From contig OX326960.1 of the NCBI GenBank assembly GCA_946800325.1, forward strand, positions 39,997,842 to 40,061,841: a stretch of DNA of 64,000 nt, written 5' to 3'. How positions within the stretch are numbered: position 1 is the first letter of the stretch; each line of letters starts with the position of its first letter. The translations under genes were made by a program, and so were the position numbers. Positions 47,426 through 59,230 of this stretch are shown here, in pieces. Below the pieces are notes generated by a model. That model saw nothing but the letters and a program-made list of their open reading frames with translations, did no database searches and was not told the DNA's origin. The stretch comes from Luzula sylvatica. Lineage: Eukaryota; Streptophyta; Magnoliopsida; Poales; Juncaceae.

Positions 47426-50400
47426 TTGAAGCAAGAGATCTCAAGTGTAAGGCAAGATGTTTCGAACACGAATCGCCATGTGGGCAACTTGGACACTCAA
47501 ATTAATCAAATTGCCACTCGAGTAAACGTAATCGAATCCCAAGGTACATCTCGACTCCAATCTCAATCTTTGGCCCCTTCCGAGCAAAGGCATGTGAACG
47601 CAATATCGCTCCGAAGCGGTAAAGAGGTGGGTGAAAGTTCGAAGAGAAAGGAGGTACAAGAAGAAAAGGAGCTCGAGGTACCGGTACCGAAGAAGAGTCC
47701 GACTCAAGCCGCGACATTACCAACTCAAGAACTAGAAACCGAATCGACTCAAGTCAAGCCACCTTTCCCGAGTCGTCTCCCAAAGCCAATCGAATCGAAC
47801 AACGACGTGCTTGCCATCTTAAAGAAAGTGGAGGTAAACATTTCTCTACTCGAAGCAATCAAAGAAGTGCCTCGTTTGGCAAAATACCTCAAGGCATTGT
47901 GCACGAATAAAATAAAGACAAAAGAAGATGAATTGATTAGTGTGGGGGAGAGTGTTTCGGCGATTTTGAGACTCCCTCAAAAGCACAAAGATCCGGGGAT
48001 GTTTGCCATTCCATGCAAAATCGGGCAACATGAATTACCGAAATGCATGCTTGATTTGGGCGCTTCAATAAATGTGATGCCATACTCGATATTCAAGACT
48101 CTCGATCTAGGCCCCCTTGATGACACTCAAGTTGTAATCCAATTGGCCGATCGGTCCACGACTCGACCGGTTGGGGTAATTGAGGACGTGATAGTAACCG
48201 TTAATGGGTTGCTATTTCCCGCATATTTCTACGTGTTGGACATGAATGAGGGGAGTAGCGATTCAACCCCGATTCTCCTTGGACGGCCATTTTTGAAGAC
48301 GGCGCGCACAAATATCGATGTACACGCGGGAGAGCTCACAATGGAGTTCGATGATGAGGTAATCAAATTCAATATTTTTGACAAACTAAAGGAACCCATT
48401 GTAGGTACACTCAACTTAAGCGCTATGGACGTGATCGACGATTGTGTACAAGAGGTCATGGATAGCTCATTCGAAAAACTTCAATGGAGCTCGAACCCAC
48501 TATTCGAGGAATTTGAAGGATATGACAATCCTACATTCGAGATCGAGCCGGATTTGGAAGAAGAACAAGGCATAGATCAAGTACTCTTTCTAAGAGACCT
48601 CGAAATCCCGATGCAAAGAGCTCCACCTTCAATCGAACAAGCTCCAAGGTTAGAATTGAAAAAATTACCTTTTGGACTAAAGTATGCTTTTCTCGATGAA
48701 GCGGAAACTTTGCCGGTGATAATCGCCTCGCACCTAGCAAAGGAGCAAGAAGAAAAACTCATCGAAGTGCTAAAAAGGAATAAGAAGGCTTTCGGGTGGA
48801 CACTCTCCGACATTCCGGGCATCTCCCCCTCCATGTGCACACACCGAATCCTTCTCGAAGACGAAGCAAAACCATCGCGCGAACCTCAAAGGCGGCTCAA
48901 TCCGCCTATGATGGAAGTTGTAAAAAAGGAGGTGATCAAGTTGTTGGATGCGGGGATCATTTACCCCATCGCCGACTCGAAATGGGTATCGCCAATACAC
49001 GTGGTACTGAAGAAAACGGGGATGACGATTGTTGAAAACGATGAAGGCGATCAAGTACCGACTCGAGTTCAAAACGGGTCGCGAGTTTGCATCGATTACC
49101 GAAAGCTCAATAAGGCGATGAAAAAAGACCACTTCCCGCTTCCATTCATCGATCAAATGATAGAAAGACTCGCGGGAAATCCATTCTATTGCTTCCTCGA
49201 TGGATTTTCGGGCTATTTCCAAATACCGGTCGCACCCGAAGATCAAGAGAAGACCACATTCACGTGCCCGTTTGGTACCTTCGCGTACCGACGCATGCCA
49301 TTCGGCCTATGCAACGCTCCCGGCACATTTCAAAGGTGTATGCTTTCTATTTTCTCCGATTATATTTCCAAATTCATTGAAGTTTTTATGGATGATTTTT
49401 CGGTATTTGGAGATTCTTTCGATTCATGCTTAGGCAATTTATCCCAAATACTCGAAAAATGCATCGAAGCTAACCTTGTCTTAAATTTTGAGAAATGCCA
49501 CTTCATGGTGAGCGAAGGAATTGTTTTAGGTCATCTCATCTCAAAGGAGGGCATGGAGGTCGACAAGGCGAAAATCGATGTGATCAAAACGCTCCCTTAT
49601 CCCAAGACGGTGAAGGATGTGAGGTCTTTTCTCGGCCATGCCGGTTTTTATCGGCGATTCATTCAAGATTTTTCGAAGATCTCTCAACCAATGTGCCATC
49701 TCCTTCAAAAAGACGTGAAATTCGAGTTCAATAAGAAATGTGAGAATGCATTCGACATGCTCAAGGAGAAGCTTTGCTCGGCACCAATCATCAAGCCTCC
49801 AAATTTGGAGCTCCCATTCGAGATCATGTGCGATGCAAGCGATTCAAGTGTGGGTGCGGTTCTCGGCCAAAGAGTAGGTAAGGATCCTCACGTCATTGCA
49901 TACGCCTCGAAGACACTCGACAATGCGCAACGAAATTACACCACAACCGAAAAGGAGCTTCTAGCAATCGTGTTCGCCTTGGAAAAGTTTCGATCGTACC
50001 TCTTGGGTACAAAGGTAATAGTATTCTCGGATCACGGGGCTTTAAAACATTTAATGAAAAAGAAGGAGTGTAAGCCGAGATTACTTCGGTGGATCTTATT
50101 GCTCCAAGAGTTCGATCTCGAGATAAAGGACAAAAAGGGGTGCGAAAATCTTGTGGCGGATCATCTAAGCCGGCTCCCATTGGAGGAAGAAGATAGTGTA
50201 CCGATTCGAGACGAGTTCCCCGAAGAGCACATCCTCGCAACCCGAATCGACACACCTTGGTACGCCGATTTGGTGAACTACATCGTCACAAAGAAATTTC
50301 CTCCGAATCTCTCACAATCTCGAAGAAATAAGATGAAAAGTGACGCCCAATATTACGTATGGGAAGAACCGATCCTTTTTCGAGTGTGCTCCGATCAAGT

Positions 50401-51550
50401 CATCCGAAAATGCATTCACCAACATGAGGTACATTCTATCTTATCTTTTTGTCATAATTTACAATGCGGAGGGCATTTTGGCATAACTCGTACCGCTCAC
50501 AAGGTACTAGAATGTGGATTTTATTGGCCAACTCTTCACAAAGACGCCTCAAGCTTTGTGAAAAGTTGTGAAAAATGCCAAAGGACGGGAAATTTGAGCC
50601 AAAGAAATCAAATGCCCCTCAATAAAATTGTACCATGCGAACCATTCGATGCATGGGGCATTGATTTCATGGGGCCATTTCCCTCGTCCTTTGGATACAC
50701 TTACGTTTTGCTTGCCGTAGATTATGTGACAAAATGGATAGAAGCGGTGCCAACAAAGAACGCGGATTCGAAAACGGTGGGCAAATTTCTCAAGAAAAAT
50801 ATCTTTCAAAGGTTCGGCGTGCCAAGAATCTTGATAAGCGATCGTGGGACGCATTTTTGCAACAAAATCCTCCAAACCTTGCTCGAGAAATACCACGTGA
50901 ACCACCGAACTTCAACCGCATACCACCCCCAAACAAATGGACAAGCCGAAGTTTCGAATCGAGAAATTAAGTCCATCCTCGAGAAAGTGGTAAACCCTTC
51001 GAGAAAAGATTGGAGCACCCGATTAGGCGATGCTCTATGGGCGTACCGTACCGTTTTCAAAACGCCAATAGGTATGACTCCTTTCAAGCTCGTGTACGGA
51101 AAGGCGTGCCATTTACCGGTCGAATTGGAGCACAAGGCCTTTTGGGCGATCAAGCAATTTGCCCTCGACTACCCGAAGGACGCATCGGCGCGTAAGCTTC
51201 AATTACTCGAGCTAGACGAATTCCGGCAAGAGGCTTACGACAATTCGAGCTTGTGCAAGGCAAAGGCCAAAAGATTTCATGGCCGAATGATTCAAAAGAA
51301 GGATTTTCATGAAGGGGAAAGAGTGTTGTTATTCAACTCTCGTCTCAAGCTTTTTCCCGGGAAATTGAAATCTCGATGGATTGGCCCGTTCACCGTGACA
51401 AGTGTTAACCCATATGGAGTGATCGAAATTCGAAGCGATGAAACGAGTAAAGTCTTCAAGGTGAATGGACATCGACTCAAACACTACTTCACCGATTTCG
51501 ACAAAGGTTGGATGGACGAGCAACGATTCGGACGTGTTAATCAACAATGA
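47426..51550 (+). CDS. Athila Pol polyprotein (PR-RT-RNaseH-IN)
   Basis: An open frame of 1374 codons, counted from the TTG at 47,426, in the same frame as gag and separated from it only by TAA at 47,411. Domains: linker 1-130; aspartic protease with DLGAS at 210-214; reverse transcriptase about 490-740 with [11 protein letters not shown] near 554 and the catalytic FMDD at 654-657; RNase H with Asp 803, Glu 842 and Asp 869; integrase with the zinc finger His 1010/His 1017/Cys 1048/Cys 1051 and the core Asp 1080, Asp 1139, Glu 1175. The last two are 35 residues apart, as in active integrases. The C-terminus ([17 protein letters not shown]) is the GPY/F-type integrase tail. There is no internal stop or missing catalytic residue, so pol looks functional; production depends on passing the TAA or on a separate start. 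Confidence 0.92.
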   Translation: MKQEISSVRQDVSNTNRHVGNLDTQINQIATRVNVIESQGTSRLQSQSLAPSEQRHVNAISLRSGKEVGESSKRKEVQEEKELEVPVPKKSPTQAATLPTQELETESTQVKPPFPSRLPKPIESNNDVLAILKKVEVNISLLEAIKEVPRLAKYLKALCTNKIKTKEDELISVGESVSAILRLPQKHKDPGMFAIPCKIGQHELPKCMLDLGASINVMPYSIFKTLDLGPLDDTQVVIQLADRSTTRPVGVIEDVIVTVNGLLFPAYFYVLDMNEGSSDSTPILLGRPFLKTARTNIDVHAGELTMEFDDEVIKFNIFDKLKEPIVGTLNLSAMDVIDDCVQEVMDSSFEKLQWSSNPLFEEFEGYDNPTFEIEPDLEEEQGIDQVLFLRDLEIPMQRAPPSIEQAPRLELKKLPFGLKYAFLDEAETLPVIIASHLAKEQEEKLIEVLKRNKKAFGWTLSDIPGISPSMCTHRILLEDEAKPSREPQRRLNPPMMEVVKKEVIKLLDAGIIYPIADSKWVSPIHVVLKKTGMTIVENDEGDQVPTRVQNGSRVCIDYRKLNKAMKKDHFPLPFIDQMIERLAGNPFYCFLDGFSGYFQIPVAPEDQEKTTFTCPFGTFAYRRMPFGLCNAPGTFQRCMLSIFSDYISKFIEVFMDDFSVFGDSFDSCLGNLSQILEKCIEANLVLNFEKCHFMVSEGIVLGHLISKEGMEVDKAKIDVIKTLPYPKTVKDVRSFLGHAGFYRRFIQDFSKISQPMCHLLQKDVKFEFNKKCENAFDMLKEKLCSAPIIKPPNLELPFEIMCDASDSSVGAVLGQRVGKDPHVIAYASKTLDNAQRNYTTTEKELLAIVFALEKFRSYLLGTKVIVFSDHGALKHLMKKKECKPRLLRWILLLQEFDLEIKDKKGCENLVADHLSRLPLEEEDSVPIRDEFPEEHILATRIDTPWYADLVNYIVTKKFPPNLSQSRRNKMKSDAQYYVWEEPILFRVCSDQVIRKCIHQHEVHSILSFCHNLQCGGHFGITRTAHKVLECGFYWPTLHKDASSFVKSCEKCQRTGNLSQRNQMPLNKIVPCEPFDAWGIDFMGPFPSSFGYTYVLLAVDYVTKWIEAVPTKNADSKTVGKFLKKNIFQRFGVPRILISDRGTHFCNKILQTLLEKYHVNHRTSTAYHPQTNGQAEVSNREIKSILEKVVNPSRKDWSTRLGDALWAYRTVFKTPIGMTPFKLVYGKACHLPVELEHKAFWAIKQFALDYPKDASARKLQLLELDEFRQEAYDNSSLCKAKAKRFHGRMIQKKDFHEGERVLLFNSRLKLFPGKLKSRWIGPFTVTSVNPYGVIEIRSDETSKVFKVNGHRLKHYFTDFDKGWMDEQRFGRVNQQ

Positions 51551-51690
51551 TGAGCTCGGCCAAGTCGAGCTCAAGACGTTAAACAAGAGCGCTAGCGAGG
51601 GAGGCACGCCCACGCATCAAAGGTTGTATCTCTCTATTATCCCTCTTTTTGGAATTTTCGATTTTTTATACTTGAGGACAAGTAATCTCT

Positions 51691-51719
51691 AAGTGTGGGG
51701 GGGGGGGGGGGGGGGGGGG
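51691..51719 (+). other. Second polypurine-like tract behind pol
   Basis: CTTGAGGACAAG at 51,672, then TAAGTGTGGGGG at 51,691, closely resembles the 3' polypurine context at 53,481-53,511 (CGAGGACGA, then TTAAGTGTGGGGG). Here it is expanded to 22 Gs. Confidence 0.6.
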
Positions 51720-51799
51720 TAACATACAATCTTTGACCTGTATGAGCCCAATTAAAAATTTAAAAAATCAGGGAAAATAGAAATTTTTTGATCTGGCCA

Positions 51800-52150
51800 G
51801 CAATTCCGTTGTAACGGACCTCAATGTCCGTTATAACGGACTGTACAGAAATTTAAAAATTTGACTGGCGCCAAGAGTTCCGTTGTAACGGACCTCAATG
51901 TCCGTTATAACGGAGTGAAAATACCGTTGCAACGGACATGAAAAACACAGGAAATTGCGTTGCAACGGTAAATTCCCAAAATTTGCCAGAACTATGTGCG
52001 TTGTAACGGACCTCAATGTCCGTTGCAACGGACATACTCTGAATTTTCAAACTAAGCTACGAATAGTTCTCCGTTATAACGCAGTTAGTACGTTGTAACG
52101 GACCTCCATGTCCGTTGTAACGGACTTTACACTGCGTTGTAACGGAATAG
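51800..52150. repeat. CCGTTGTAACGG palindrome cluster behind pol
   Basis: About a dozen copies, many in pairs joined by CCTCAATG or ACCTCCATG (for example AACGGACCTCAATGTCCGTT). The pairing differs from the LTR clusters. Confidence 0.9.
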
Positions 52151-52669
52151 TTTCTGGCAAGTTTTCTCTTTTAATTAAAATTTTCGAATATTTAACATTA
52201 TTTTTGAACCCTGAGCATCAATAATAAATAAGTCAAGCATAAAATGCATAAAAAGATTTTTCTCCACTTCATTGAATTAAAATTGTTGGTTTTTAAACGA
52301 ATTTTCACCGAACCACCATTTCTACTCTCAAAATTCTAATTTTACATAATATTTGAAGAATTGTGGTTGAAATCTTTAAGAGATTCTTTCGGGGATTCAA
52401 GCCCTAATCAATATTTTCACAAATCAATGAGTTTTGGACAATTTGATCGATCCTCGTTTTACATGACACACCATTTTCAATAAATAAACCCATTTTGAAC
52501 TTGGAATTTCTAAAAAGCTTTGTTTGAACCAATGTAGTAAGTTTTGTTTGAATCTAAAATTTGATCAATTGCACTTAAAGAGCTCGACCGTTCATGGGGA
52601 TTCGAAATTACACTAACGGGAACCAATTTGCGCACAAAGCTTGATTCGATGAGCTCATGCACCTTGATT

Positions 52670-52950
52670 AAGTAATGAGTGGTGTGAGTCATGACCACTT
52701 GTTGGCTAAAGGGGTGCATGAGTCGTAGTAAACCAAAGTAGCCGGTTCTTGGTGTGAGTCATGATTAAGCAATCAAAGAAGTTTTCTACAATCACGAATT
52801 AAAGCGCTTTCGATTGTCGAGTCCGTGCGATTGATTAAGTAATGAGTGGTGTGAGTCATGACCACTTGTTGGCTAAAAATTGCACGGATCCATGGGGTTT
52901 TACTAAGTAATGAGTGGTGTGAGTCATGACCACTTGTTATCCCAAAGGAC
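52670..52950. repeat. GTGGTGTGAGTCATGACCAC repeats
   Basis: Three near-identical units of about 42 bp (starting near 52,672, 52,834 and 52,903) containing AAGTAATGAGTGGTGTGAG and TCATGACCACTTGTT, plus a partial one at 52,750. The core GTGGTGTGAGTCATGACCAC is itself partly palindromic. Confidence 0.85.
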
Positions 52951-53498
52951 ACACATGGGGACCATCGAAAGCAATAACGAACAAAAGAAAAAGAAATCAA
53001 AAGAATAAAAGAAAAGAAGAAAAACAAAAGAATAAAAAGGAAAGAAAGGAGTTCAAAAATCGAGCGCAAGTTGGGAAAATTTGGTAGAAATCGAAGATGA
53101 ACCAAGTACTAACGTACCGAACGGTTTAAAAGTGACAAATTACATTTAAGAAATGATTTTTGCAAAACGGAAAAAATTGGTTTTCACTAATGCTTTTTAA
53201 TGATAATCCTCGTGAATAGTGGAGTGAAAAGAGTTGAATGATGGTGTTTAATCATTTTTTTCGGTTGAGATCATTTGCTTTATCAAACTCTTCGAACTTG
53301 TGAAATTTATTGAAATAGATTCTAAATTTGATCAAACTATATTTCTCTCAATATTAGTAATCATGATGAAATGAGAGTACCCCAATTTGCTTTGTGAAAT
53401 TAGTTTTTGAACCAACAATATAACTTCAACAAAATCTTATGCAATTCTCTCTTATGTTTGACTTTTATACTCTAATTGATCGAGGACGATCAAGGATT

Positions 53499-53514
53499 TA
53501 AGTGTGGGGGTATT
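53499..53514 (+). other. Athila polypurine tract
   Basis: TTAAGTGTGGGGGTATT lies directly before the 3' LTR and would prime plus-strand DNA synthesis. Confidence 0.75.
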
Positions 53515-55193
53515 TGATGTGAGGCAAATAAGGCACAAATTTAATGCTTAATTTGGGGATTTTAGCCCTTGTGAAGAGCAATTCTATATACTTTATTAAT
53601 CATATTTGAGATAACATGAATATTTCTTCACTAAGTGTGTTTTATTGCTTAATCACAGGAATTAGAAAGAATTTCTGGGAATTTGGAGAGTGTAGTTGTC
53701 TCCAACACGTCAAGAGGAGTGAAAACGATATATTACACCGATATATTCGGTACATGAATGAGACGGGAGGCAAACAATTATCATGATAGGAACTTACACA
53801 AAAGTCTACACGAAAACCACTCAATCCTTAGCCCTTATCCTGCCCACCTACCTTTGGTGGAAATTACCTCCTTACCCCCAATCCTCTCCACCAACTCGTG
53901 GCCAATAAGAAGACTCCATGAGTGCTATAAATATGACCACAAGGGCCACGAGTTTGGTACGTTCTTTTGACCCTTTTTTCTGCTCCATCTCTCTCTCGCT
54001 CTCTCTCTCTCTCTAAAACACTCCAAGATCCTTCAAGAACTTCAAGAACCTTACAAGAACCAAGTGATTTGCCAAGGAGATTAACCGTGACCAAGGAATT
54101 CCTTCCTTTTTCGGTGAATCATCTTCGCTCAAGACTCAACCGTGACTAGGAACTCCTTCCTTTTCGGTGAATCAAGAATTAACCGTGACTAGGGATATAT
54201 CTCTCTTTGGCGTTGTGAAGTTGTGTTAAGCCGAGACTCGGAAGAACCCTCTTTTGGAGCTTGAAGAAGGCATTAACCATGACTAGGAGCTTCTCCTTTT
54301 GGTGATCTTTCTTGAGGAATCCACGACTCGAGTGTCTCTTCTTTTCGGTACCAACCAAACGAACGACCACGACTCGGAGAATTGACCATTCGGTACGAAG
54401 GCATAGAAGACAAAGGAAGACACATCGAGCTACTTGCTTCATTTTTAGGTGTACTCTTTCTAATTCTTGTAGTTCTTGTTGTTTGTGGATTTAGTTGTGT
54501 TAAAGAGAATTCCTTGTTTGAATTGAATCTTTGTTCTAAACTTGTTCTTTTACTTGATCTTTTGCTCTCAATTTCTGCCTTAAACTCAGTTTAATCTCAC
54601 TTAATTCAATCTCAAAACAAACCTTTAATTCAAGTCTCAAATCAAAACTCAAAACCAGAAATCCAGAAGTACTTCCGTTATAACGGAATTCATACTGCGT
54701 TACAACGGACTTGACGGTTTGTACCTGATTTTCAGTCTGTTGATACTCCGTTGTAACGCACCTATACTCCGTTGTAACGGACTAGTAAAAAAAATTTCAT
54801 TCAATAGCACTCATACTAGTGCGTTGTAACGGACAAACTGGTTCGTTGTAACGGATCAACCAATCCGTTATAACGCTACCTCTGTCCGTTGTAACGGACT
54901 ACCTCATTCCGTTGTAACGGAACTACTCCCGTTATAACGGACCTTGACTTCAATTCATACGTAGGCATAACCCTAATGTCCGTTGTAACGGACTATAATT
55001 CCGTTGTAACGGACTAACTTCTGTGAAGTTTCTTCGTTATTTCTAGTCCATTTTGATCCAAATTTTGATGCAATTGCTCCCCGTGGAACGAATCTATACA
55101 TTTGCCACTGTACAAACTTAGATTACAAATTTTGTTGATTGTTCGGGGTTTTACCACAACGACATATTAAACACGCCAAAAACCCGCTCATCA
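53515..55193 (+). repeat. Athila 3' LTR
   Basis: 1679 bp, nearly identical to the 5' LTR. The main length difference is a longer CT run near 53,990-54,015. Confidence 0.95.
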
Positions 55194-55198
55194 ATCAC

Positions 55199-55965
55199 AA
55201 CTAAGAACCACATGTGTCGCTCCTCTACTCGTATCCACCATGAGTCGTAGCACCTCGGTCGCGGATGTAACTGCCTAGACGATGCACCGGCGAACTTGCT
55301 TGATCGCATTTGATTCTCTAATCCGAGAAAACCCCTTTTCTCTTTTCTCTCTTTCTCATCACACCCATTCAACTATTGATGGTGTTCTTTCGAATGATCA
55401 TCTCAATTAGCCTATTCGGAATTAGATTCCGGATTAACTCTTTTATTGACTTATTAGATCAGAGAGAAACATCCTATATATACTACATAGGATAAGGATG
55501 GGCCAAAAGATATGTATATCTACTATACATCTTTTCAAACAGAAAACTGCATGCACCCTTTCAGTATTCTGTTGAAACGAAATTGTTAAATCGTTCCAAA
55601 CGACTTCAAACCTTCCCGAACGTTGTAGATAATCGTATTATCTTTCCAACCCAGTTTGGGCCAGCTCAATTGGAGTTCGGATGCGAAAGTTACGACGGTT
55701 TTACTAACTGTATGTCAAACTGTCGTACCCTTTCGGTATTTCATTAAAACGACAATGATACATCGCTAAAATGAAATATATTTCTTCATGAAAGTTCTAG
55801 ATAATCTTATTATCTATCCAACCCAATTTGAACCATTCAAATTGGAGTCGTTTTCTAAAAGTTATGCCAGTTTTACTAAAACTGTTTCTTATGCCCACGA
55901 ACGCGTGCAATCGTTTGTCTTTCTACGTACCATTTTACCGTTGATAAAAAACTGTATTTCTTTCA
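55199..55965 (-). mobile_element. Copia LTR, U3-side part (interrupted by Athila)
   Basis: Continues the LTR begun at 43,002-43,261 and ends GTATTTCTTTCA at 55,965. The two parts total 1027 bp, matching the 1020-bp copy at 38,408-39,427. Confidence 0.9.
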
Positions 55966-56560
55966 AGATCTCTCTACCCATATCTACCGCGAGTCTCGTG
56001 TCTCGATTATGGGCAAGTTTTCCTAGCAAATTTGCCGTAATCTTGCTCGATTCAATGAGAAACCTTTTCTCAATTCTCTAATGGAGTTTTCTTCTCTTTC
56101 AAGTCTTACTATTCTCAATTCTGTTAGAATGGATTTCTAGAGAAGAAGAAGCAATATCAGATCTAATATTATGGTTGTAATTAATAGAATTAATGAGTAT
56201 CTTCATAGAAAACTGAAAAAATCCCTAATTTGGACTACAGTCCGTCATGGCAGTCAAAACCTTCCGTCATGACGATAGCATCACTGTTACGGGACTTTTC
56301 ATTTTCTCATTGGTCTGTCAGGACAGATCAACTTGTCTCATACCATCACTGTTACGCACTAGTCTGTCATGACGGTATTCTCTACGACTATATCTCATAC
56401 CATTACTGCGTCACGTCGGACCATATGGTCCGTCATGACGCACTGTACAATAAATGTCAATTTTTCATAATCTAGTTATGCAAAGGAGGAGGCTTTGACG
56501 GTTTTCTGCAAGCTGAGTCGAAATTGCCAGTGAGACTGATGTAGTGCGAACTTGTCTAAG
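55966..56560 (-). mobile_element. 3' internal region of a second copia copy
   Basis: It starts with the same polypurine-context sequence as 39,428-39,547 and continues into non-coding sequence with CCGTCATGACG palindromes (56,235-56,450; for example TCCGTCATGACG, GGTCCGTCATGACG). The LTR to its left is thus 3' to this copy and 5' to the copy at 40,387-43,000. Confidence 0.65.
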
Positions 56561-57600
56561 TATATTCCCCGTCTCCCACCTTCCGGTCTACTGGTTATAG
56601 ATCAATGGCTTACACCCCGTCCACGGGCTTTGGGTCTTTAAGTGATGACAAGGATGCTGGGTCAACTGTTGACTCGAATCCTGCCTCCACTTTGATGCCC
56701 GCATCAAAGAAGGAAAGCGAAGTGAGTCAAACTGGGGGCTAGGAATCCACTACCGAGAACGAAGATTCGACTGAAAGGAGCCGGAATGGAATAACGAATT
56801 GAATAGATGTGGATGGAACTGCCTACATTGCCTCATCCTTTCTTTTCTTTTTCCTCATCGATGAGGTGAGCTGATCGCAGGATCGTAGGTGAGACTGATT
56901 GTTCTCATCTCGTTTGCAAAACAGTAATCTCGTAAACCAGTAGAGCAATCTTCGACTAAGATGGGTTTTTCTTTGCGTGTGTTCATATCTCGGGTTTTGT
57001 TTTGTCTTTTGTCGATTGGATCTATCTATGTTCCCTCGATGACAGAGAGATGAATGGAAATGTGGAAGCTTTAGGTAGGGTCTCATGGCATACTATGGAA
57101 GCAGTGAGAAAAAACTGAGAGATCCAGTTGGGGCTGAGGCTCACGGATAAGCCAGAAGATAGGCTTTCGCAATCGGACTAGGGGCAGGTATAGTTGTTTT
57201 GACACGAGATGCGTGATAGTAATAGCTGCTAGACATTCATGGACTAGGAATAGGTTAAGGGGCATGCAGTGGGGAAGCCGAGATGGGCTTTTTCTCACTA
57301 TAAAAAACAAACCTTGACTTCTTGGATGAGTCATACCCATGCTTTGACGAAACGGACTTGGTTTTCTCTTAAGCATGAATTCCAGAGTCAGGAAAATGAG
57401 ATAATCTGACTGAAAATACGGACTCACGCAAAGCTAGTACCTCCGGCGAGTTCTAATCTGCAATTCAGCAAAACACCTATTGAATTCATTTTCCTCTTTA
57501 AAAGCTCCACCCTCTTCTCGGGGACAGTCCTTTATTCCCTCTCATAGCCTCTCTCTTTGATCTTTCTCAAAGACAACAAAAAGGAAATTATGCAATTCAC
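56560..57600. other. Segment of different composition; possible mitochondrial-derived DNA
   Basis: Unlike its AT-rich neighbours, this kilobase has balanced base composition, no simple repeats and no transposon motifs. The style (GAAGGAAAGCGAAGTGAG, CTAGTACCTCCGGCGAG) is reminiscent of plant mitochondrial intergenic DNA. No mitochondrial gene is recognised. Open frames on both strands up to 114 codons have no family match. Confidence 0.35.
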
Positions 57601-57849
57601 ACCAAATGGTATTGTATACCGTTGCGATTATCTTTGACACTGGACTTGATCATATATTTGATGAATTGAGATAATAATAACCAAATCTTTTGAAATAGAA
57701 TTACTAATGAAAGAATCGTTGATTTATAACTATATTTCCTTCGTCACCACCACCAAATCTCTCACTATCTGCACTACACTCCAAGCGACGCTTCCACCAA
57801 GCTCTCACCAAGCACCACCATGCTTCAACTACACCACGCCCACCCAAGA

Positions 57850-57920
57850 GAGACACCAGAGAGAGAGAGGGAGCACACACGGACGAGAGAGAAGGAGAGA
57901 GAGAGAAAATCAGAGGCAAG

Positions 57921-57977
<57 letters not shown>
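57850..57977. repeat. (GA)n microsatellite and GA-rich tract
   Basis: Interrupted GA repeats, then about 25 uninterrupted units at 57,929-57,977. Charged RE-rich frames here are repeat products. After it, 58,030-58,100 contains ACGGGCTGTCGG/GCGACGGGTTG phrases like those in the CACTA ends. Confidence 0.9.
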
Positions 57978-57980
<3 letters not shown>

Positions 57981-58105
57981 GATGGAAGGAAATGGAAAAG
58001 ATAGAGAGGGACGGGATCTATTGATAAGGCAAAACTATCACTAACGGGCTGTCGGTCCCACTTTTTTGCGACGGGTTGGAATATCCGACGTGCCGACTGC
58101 CCAAT

Positions 58106-59230
58106 TGAAGGAAATATAGTTTTTGATCAATGTTAAAAGTGTACGTATAAGGATATATGAACATGAGTGTTCATGGGTTTAAGTAAATGCATAATAAGAT
58201 TATGCAAAGTTAAGTTCAAAGGAGTGGTTCGTTCGAACGAACCTTAGGGTCCATTCGAACGGACTACTACGAATGTGATTTTGAATTAACATGGAAATGT
58301 GACAAAAAGTGGTTCGTTCGAACGGACCATAGGGTCCGTTCAGACGAACCACATCGAGTATAAAAGGTCAAATACTGCTTTCAGGGTAGGTCCGTCAAGA
58401 TGGACCATATGGTCTATCGTGATTCGTGACGGACGAAGTGTATCGTGCAGTCCAAGAGTTGAATGTTACAAGTTATAATGGTCCGTCGTGACACACAAAT
58501 GTTGTGCGTTGTGACGGACGGGGTTAACTAGCTCTATTATGACGGACCAAATGGTCCGTCGTGACGGACATGGCACGCATTAGCCCATGGAAATTGGTAC
58601 AAAATTATTTTGTACAGTCCGTCACGATGCAAATTGTTGCGCTGTGACGGACACATGAAGTCCGTCGTGATGCTAATCTCTGCGTCATGACGGATGGACT
58701 TGAATTAGCCCTTGAAACTCGAAGCAAAATTGTTTGGCACAGTCCCGCATGACGCACGAAGTTGCGTTGTGACGGACTGATGGAGTCCGTCGTGACGACA
58801 CGTTGTGCGTCATGACGGAAGCCCTTGAATTAGCCCTTGGTTGGGACAACAAAATAGTTTTGTATAGTCCGTCATGATGCACGTTCTGGCATTGTGTCGG
58901 ACAAGTGAAGTCCGTCGTGACGCACTGGTTTGTGCGTCATGAAGGAAGTCAAGGAGGATCCAAACAGGAGGAATTATGGGCATGGTCTGTAATGACGGCT
59001 TAACCACAACATCATGATGGACTTTATACATCCGTCGTGACGGACTATGTGTCCGTTATGACGGACTGTGTGATATTTGCTGATTATTCATTTTGGTTCT
59101 AATAGTTGAAAATTATGTTCATTTTACGAAATATATATCATTCATCGTGATTATCTCTGTTCATCGTTATAATTAGATTATGTCATAAAATCCGTAATAA
59201 TATTTAAGTCATAGAAATGCCATCCGTGTT
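58106..59230 (+). mobile_element. Diverged copia LTR region with CCGTC/GACGG palindromes
   Basis: TGAAGGAAATATAG at 58,106 is the start motif of the TGAAGG LTR family, but the following sequence diverges. It holds GGTTCGTTCGAACGAACC-type palindromes (58,225-58,350), then many GTCCGTCGTGACGGAC-type ones (58,385-59,070). No LTR end or primer site is found before copia internal sequence starts near 59,230. Confidence 0.55.
58225..59070. repeat. Cluster of GTTCGAAC and CCGTCRYGACGG palindromes
   Basis: About 25 short palindromes of two related types in 850 bp. The half-sites (GTCCGTC, GTTCGTTCG) resemble the CCGTT half-sites of the Athila and SIRE-like clusters, but the centre differs. Confidence 0.85.

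Larger units (their letters stand above)
51551..53514 (+). other. Athila 3' non-coding region
   Basis: About 2 kb between pol and the 3' LTR, where some Athila elements keep an envelope-like frame; none is seen here. It contains a 22-base G run (51,698-51,719), a palindrome cluster (51,800-52,150), a tandem repeat (52,670-52,950) and the polypurine tract. Confidence 0.75.
43262..55193 (+). mobile_element. Athila-type Ty3/gypsy retrotransposon, 11.9 kb
   Basis: Complete ends are TGATGTGAGGC and CGCTCATCA, flanked by the 5-bp duplication ATCAC (43,257-43,261; 55,194-55,198). The insertion splits a copia LTR exactly at that point. LTRs are 43,262-44,925 and 53,515-55,193. A tRNA-Asp-type primer site follows the 5' LTR and a polypurine tract precedes the 3' LTR. 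The order is gag, protease, reverse transcriptase, RNase H, integrase, as in Ty3/gypsy. By hand I count only about 13 substitutions and two indels between the LTRs, so the insertion is recent. It cannot be fully autonomous now because gag is split by CACTA DNA. Confidence 0.95.

Noticed and set aside
48770..51153. Several 80-158-codon frames on both strands inside pol
   Set aside because: They are shadows of the 1374-codon pol frame, which has all catalytic motifs.
57704..58044. Plus-strand RE-rich frames of 74-105 codons
   Set aside because: Most of the sequence is a GA microsatellite.
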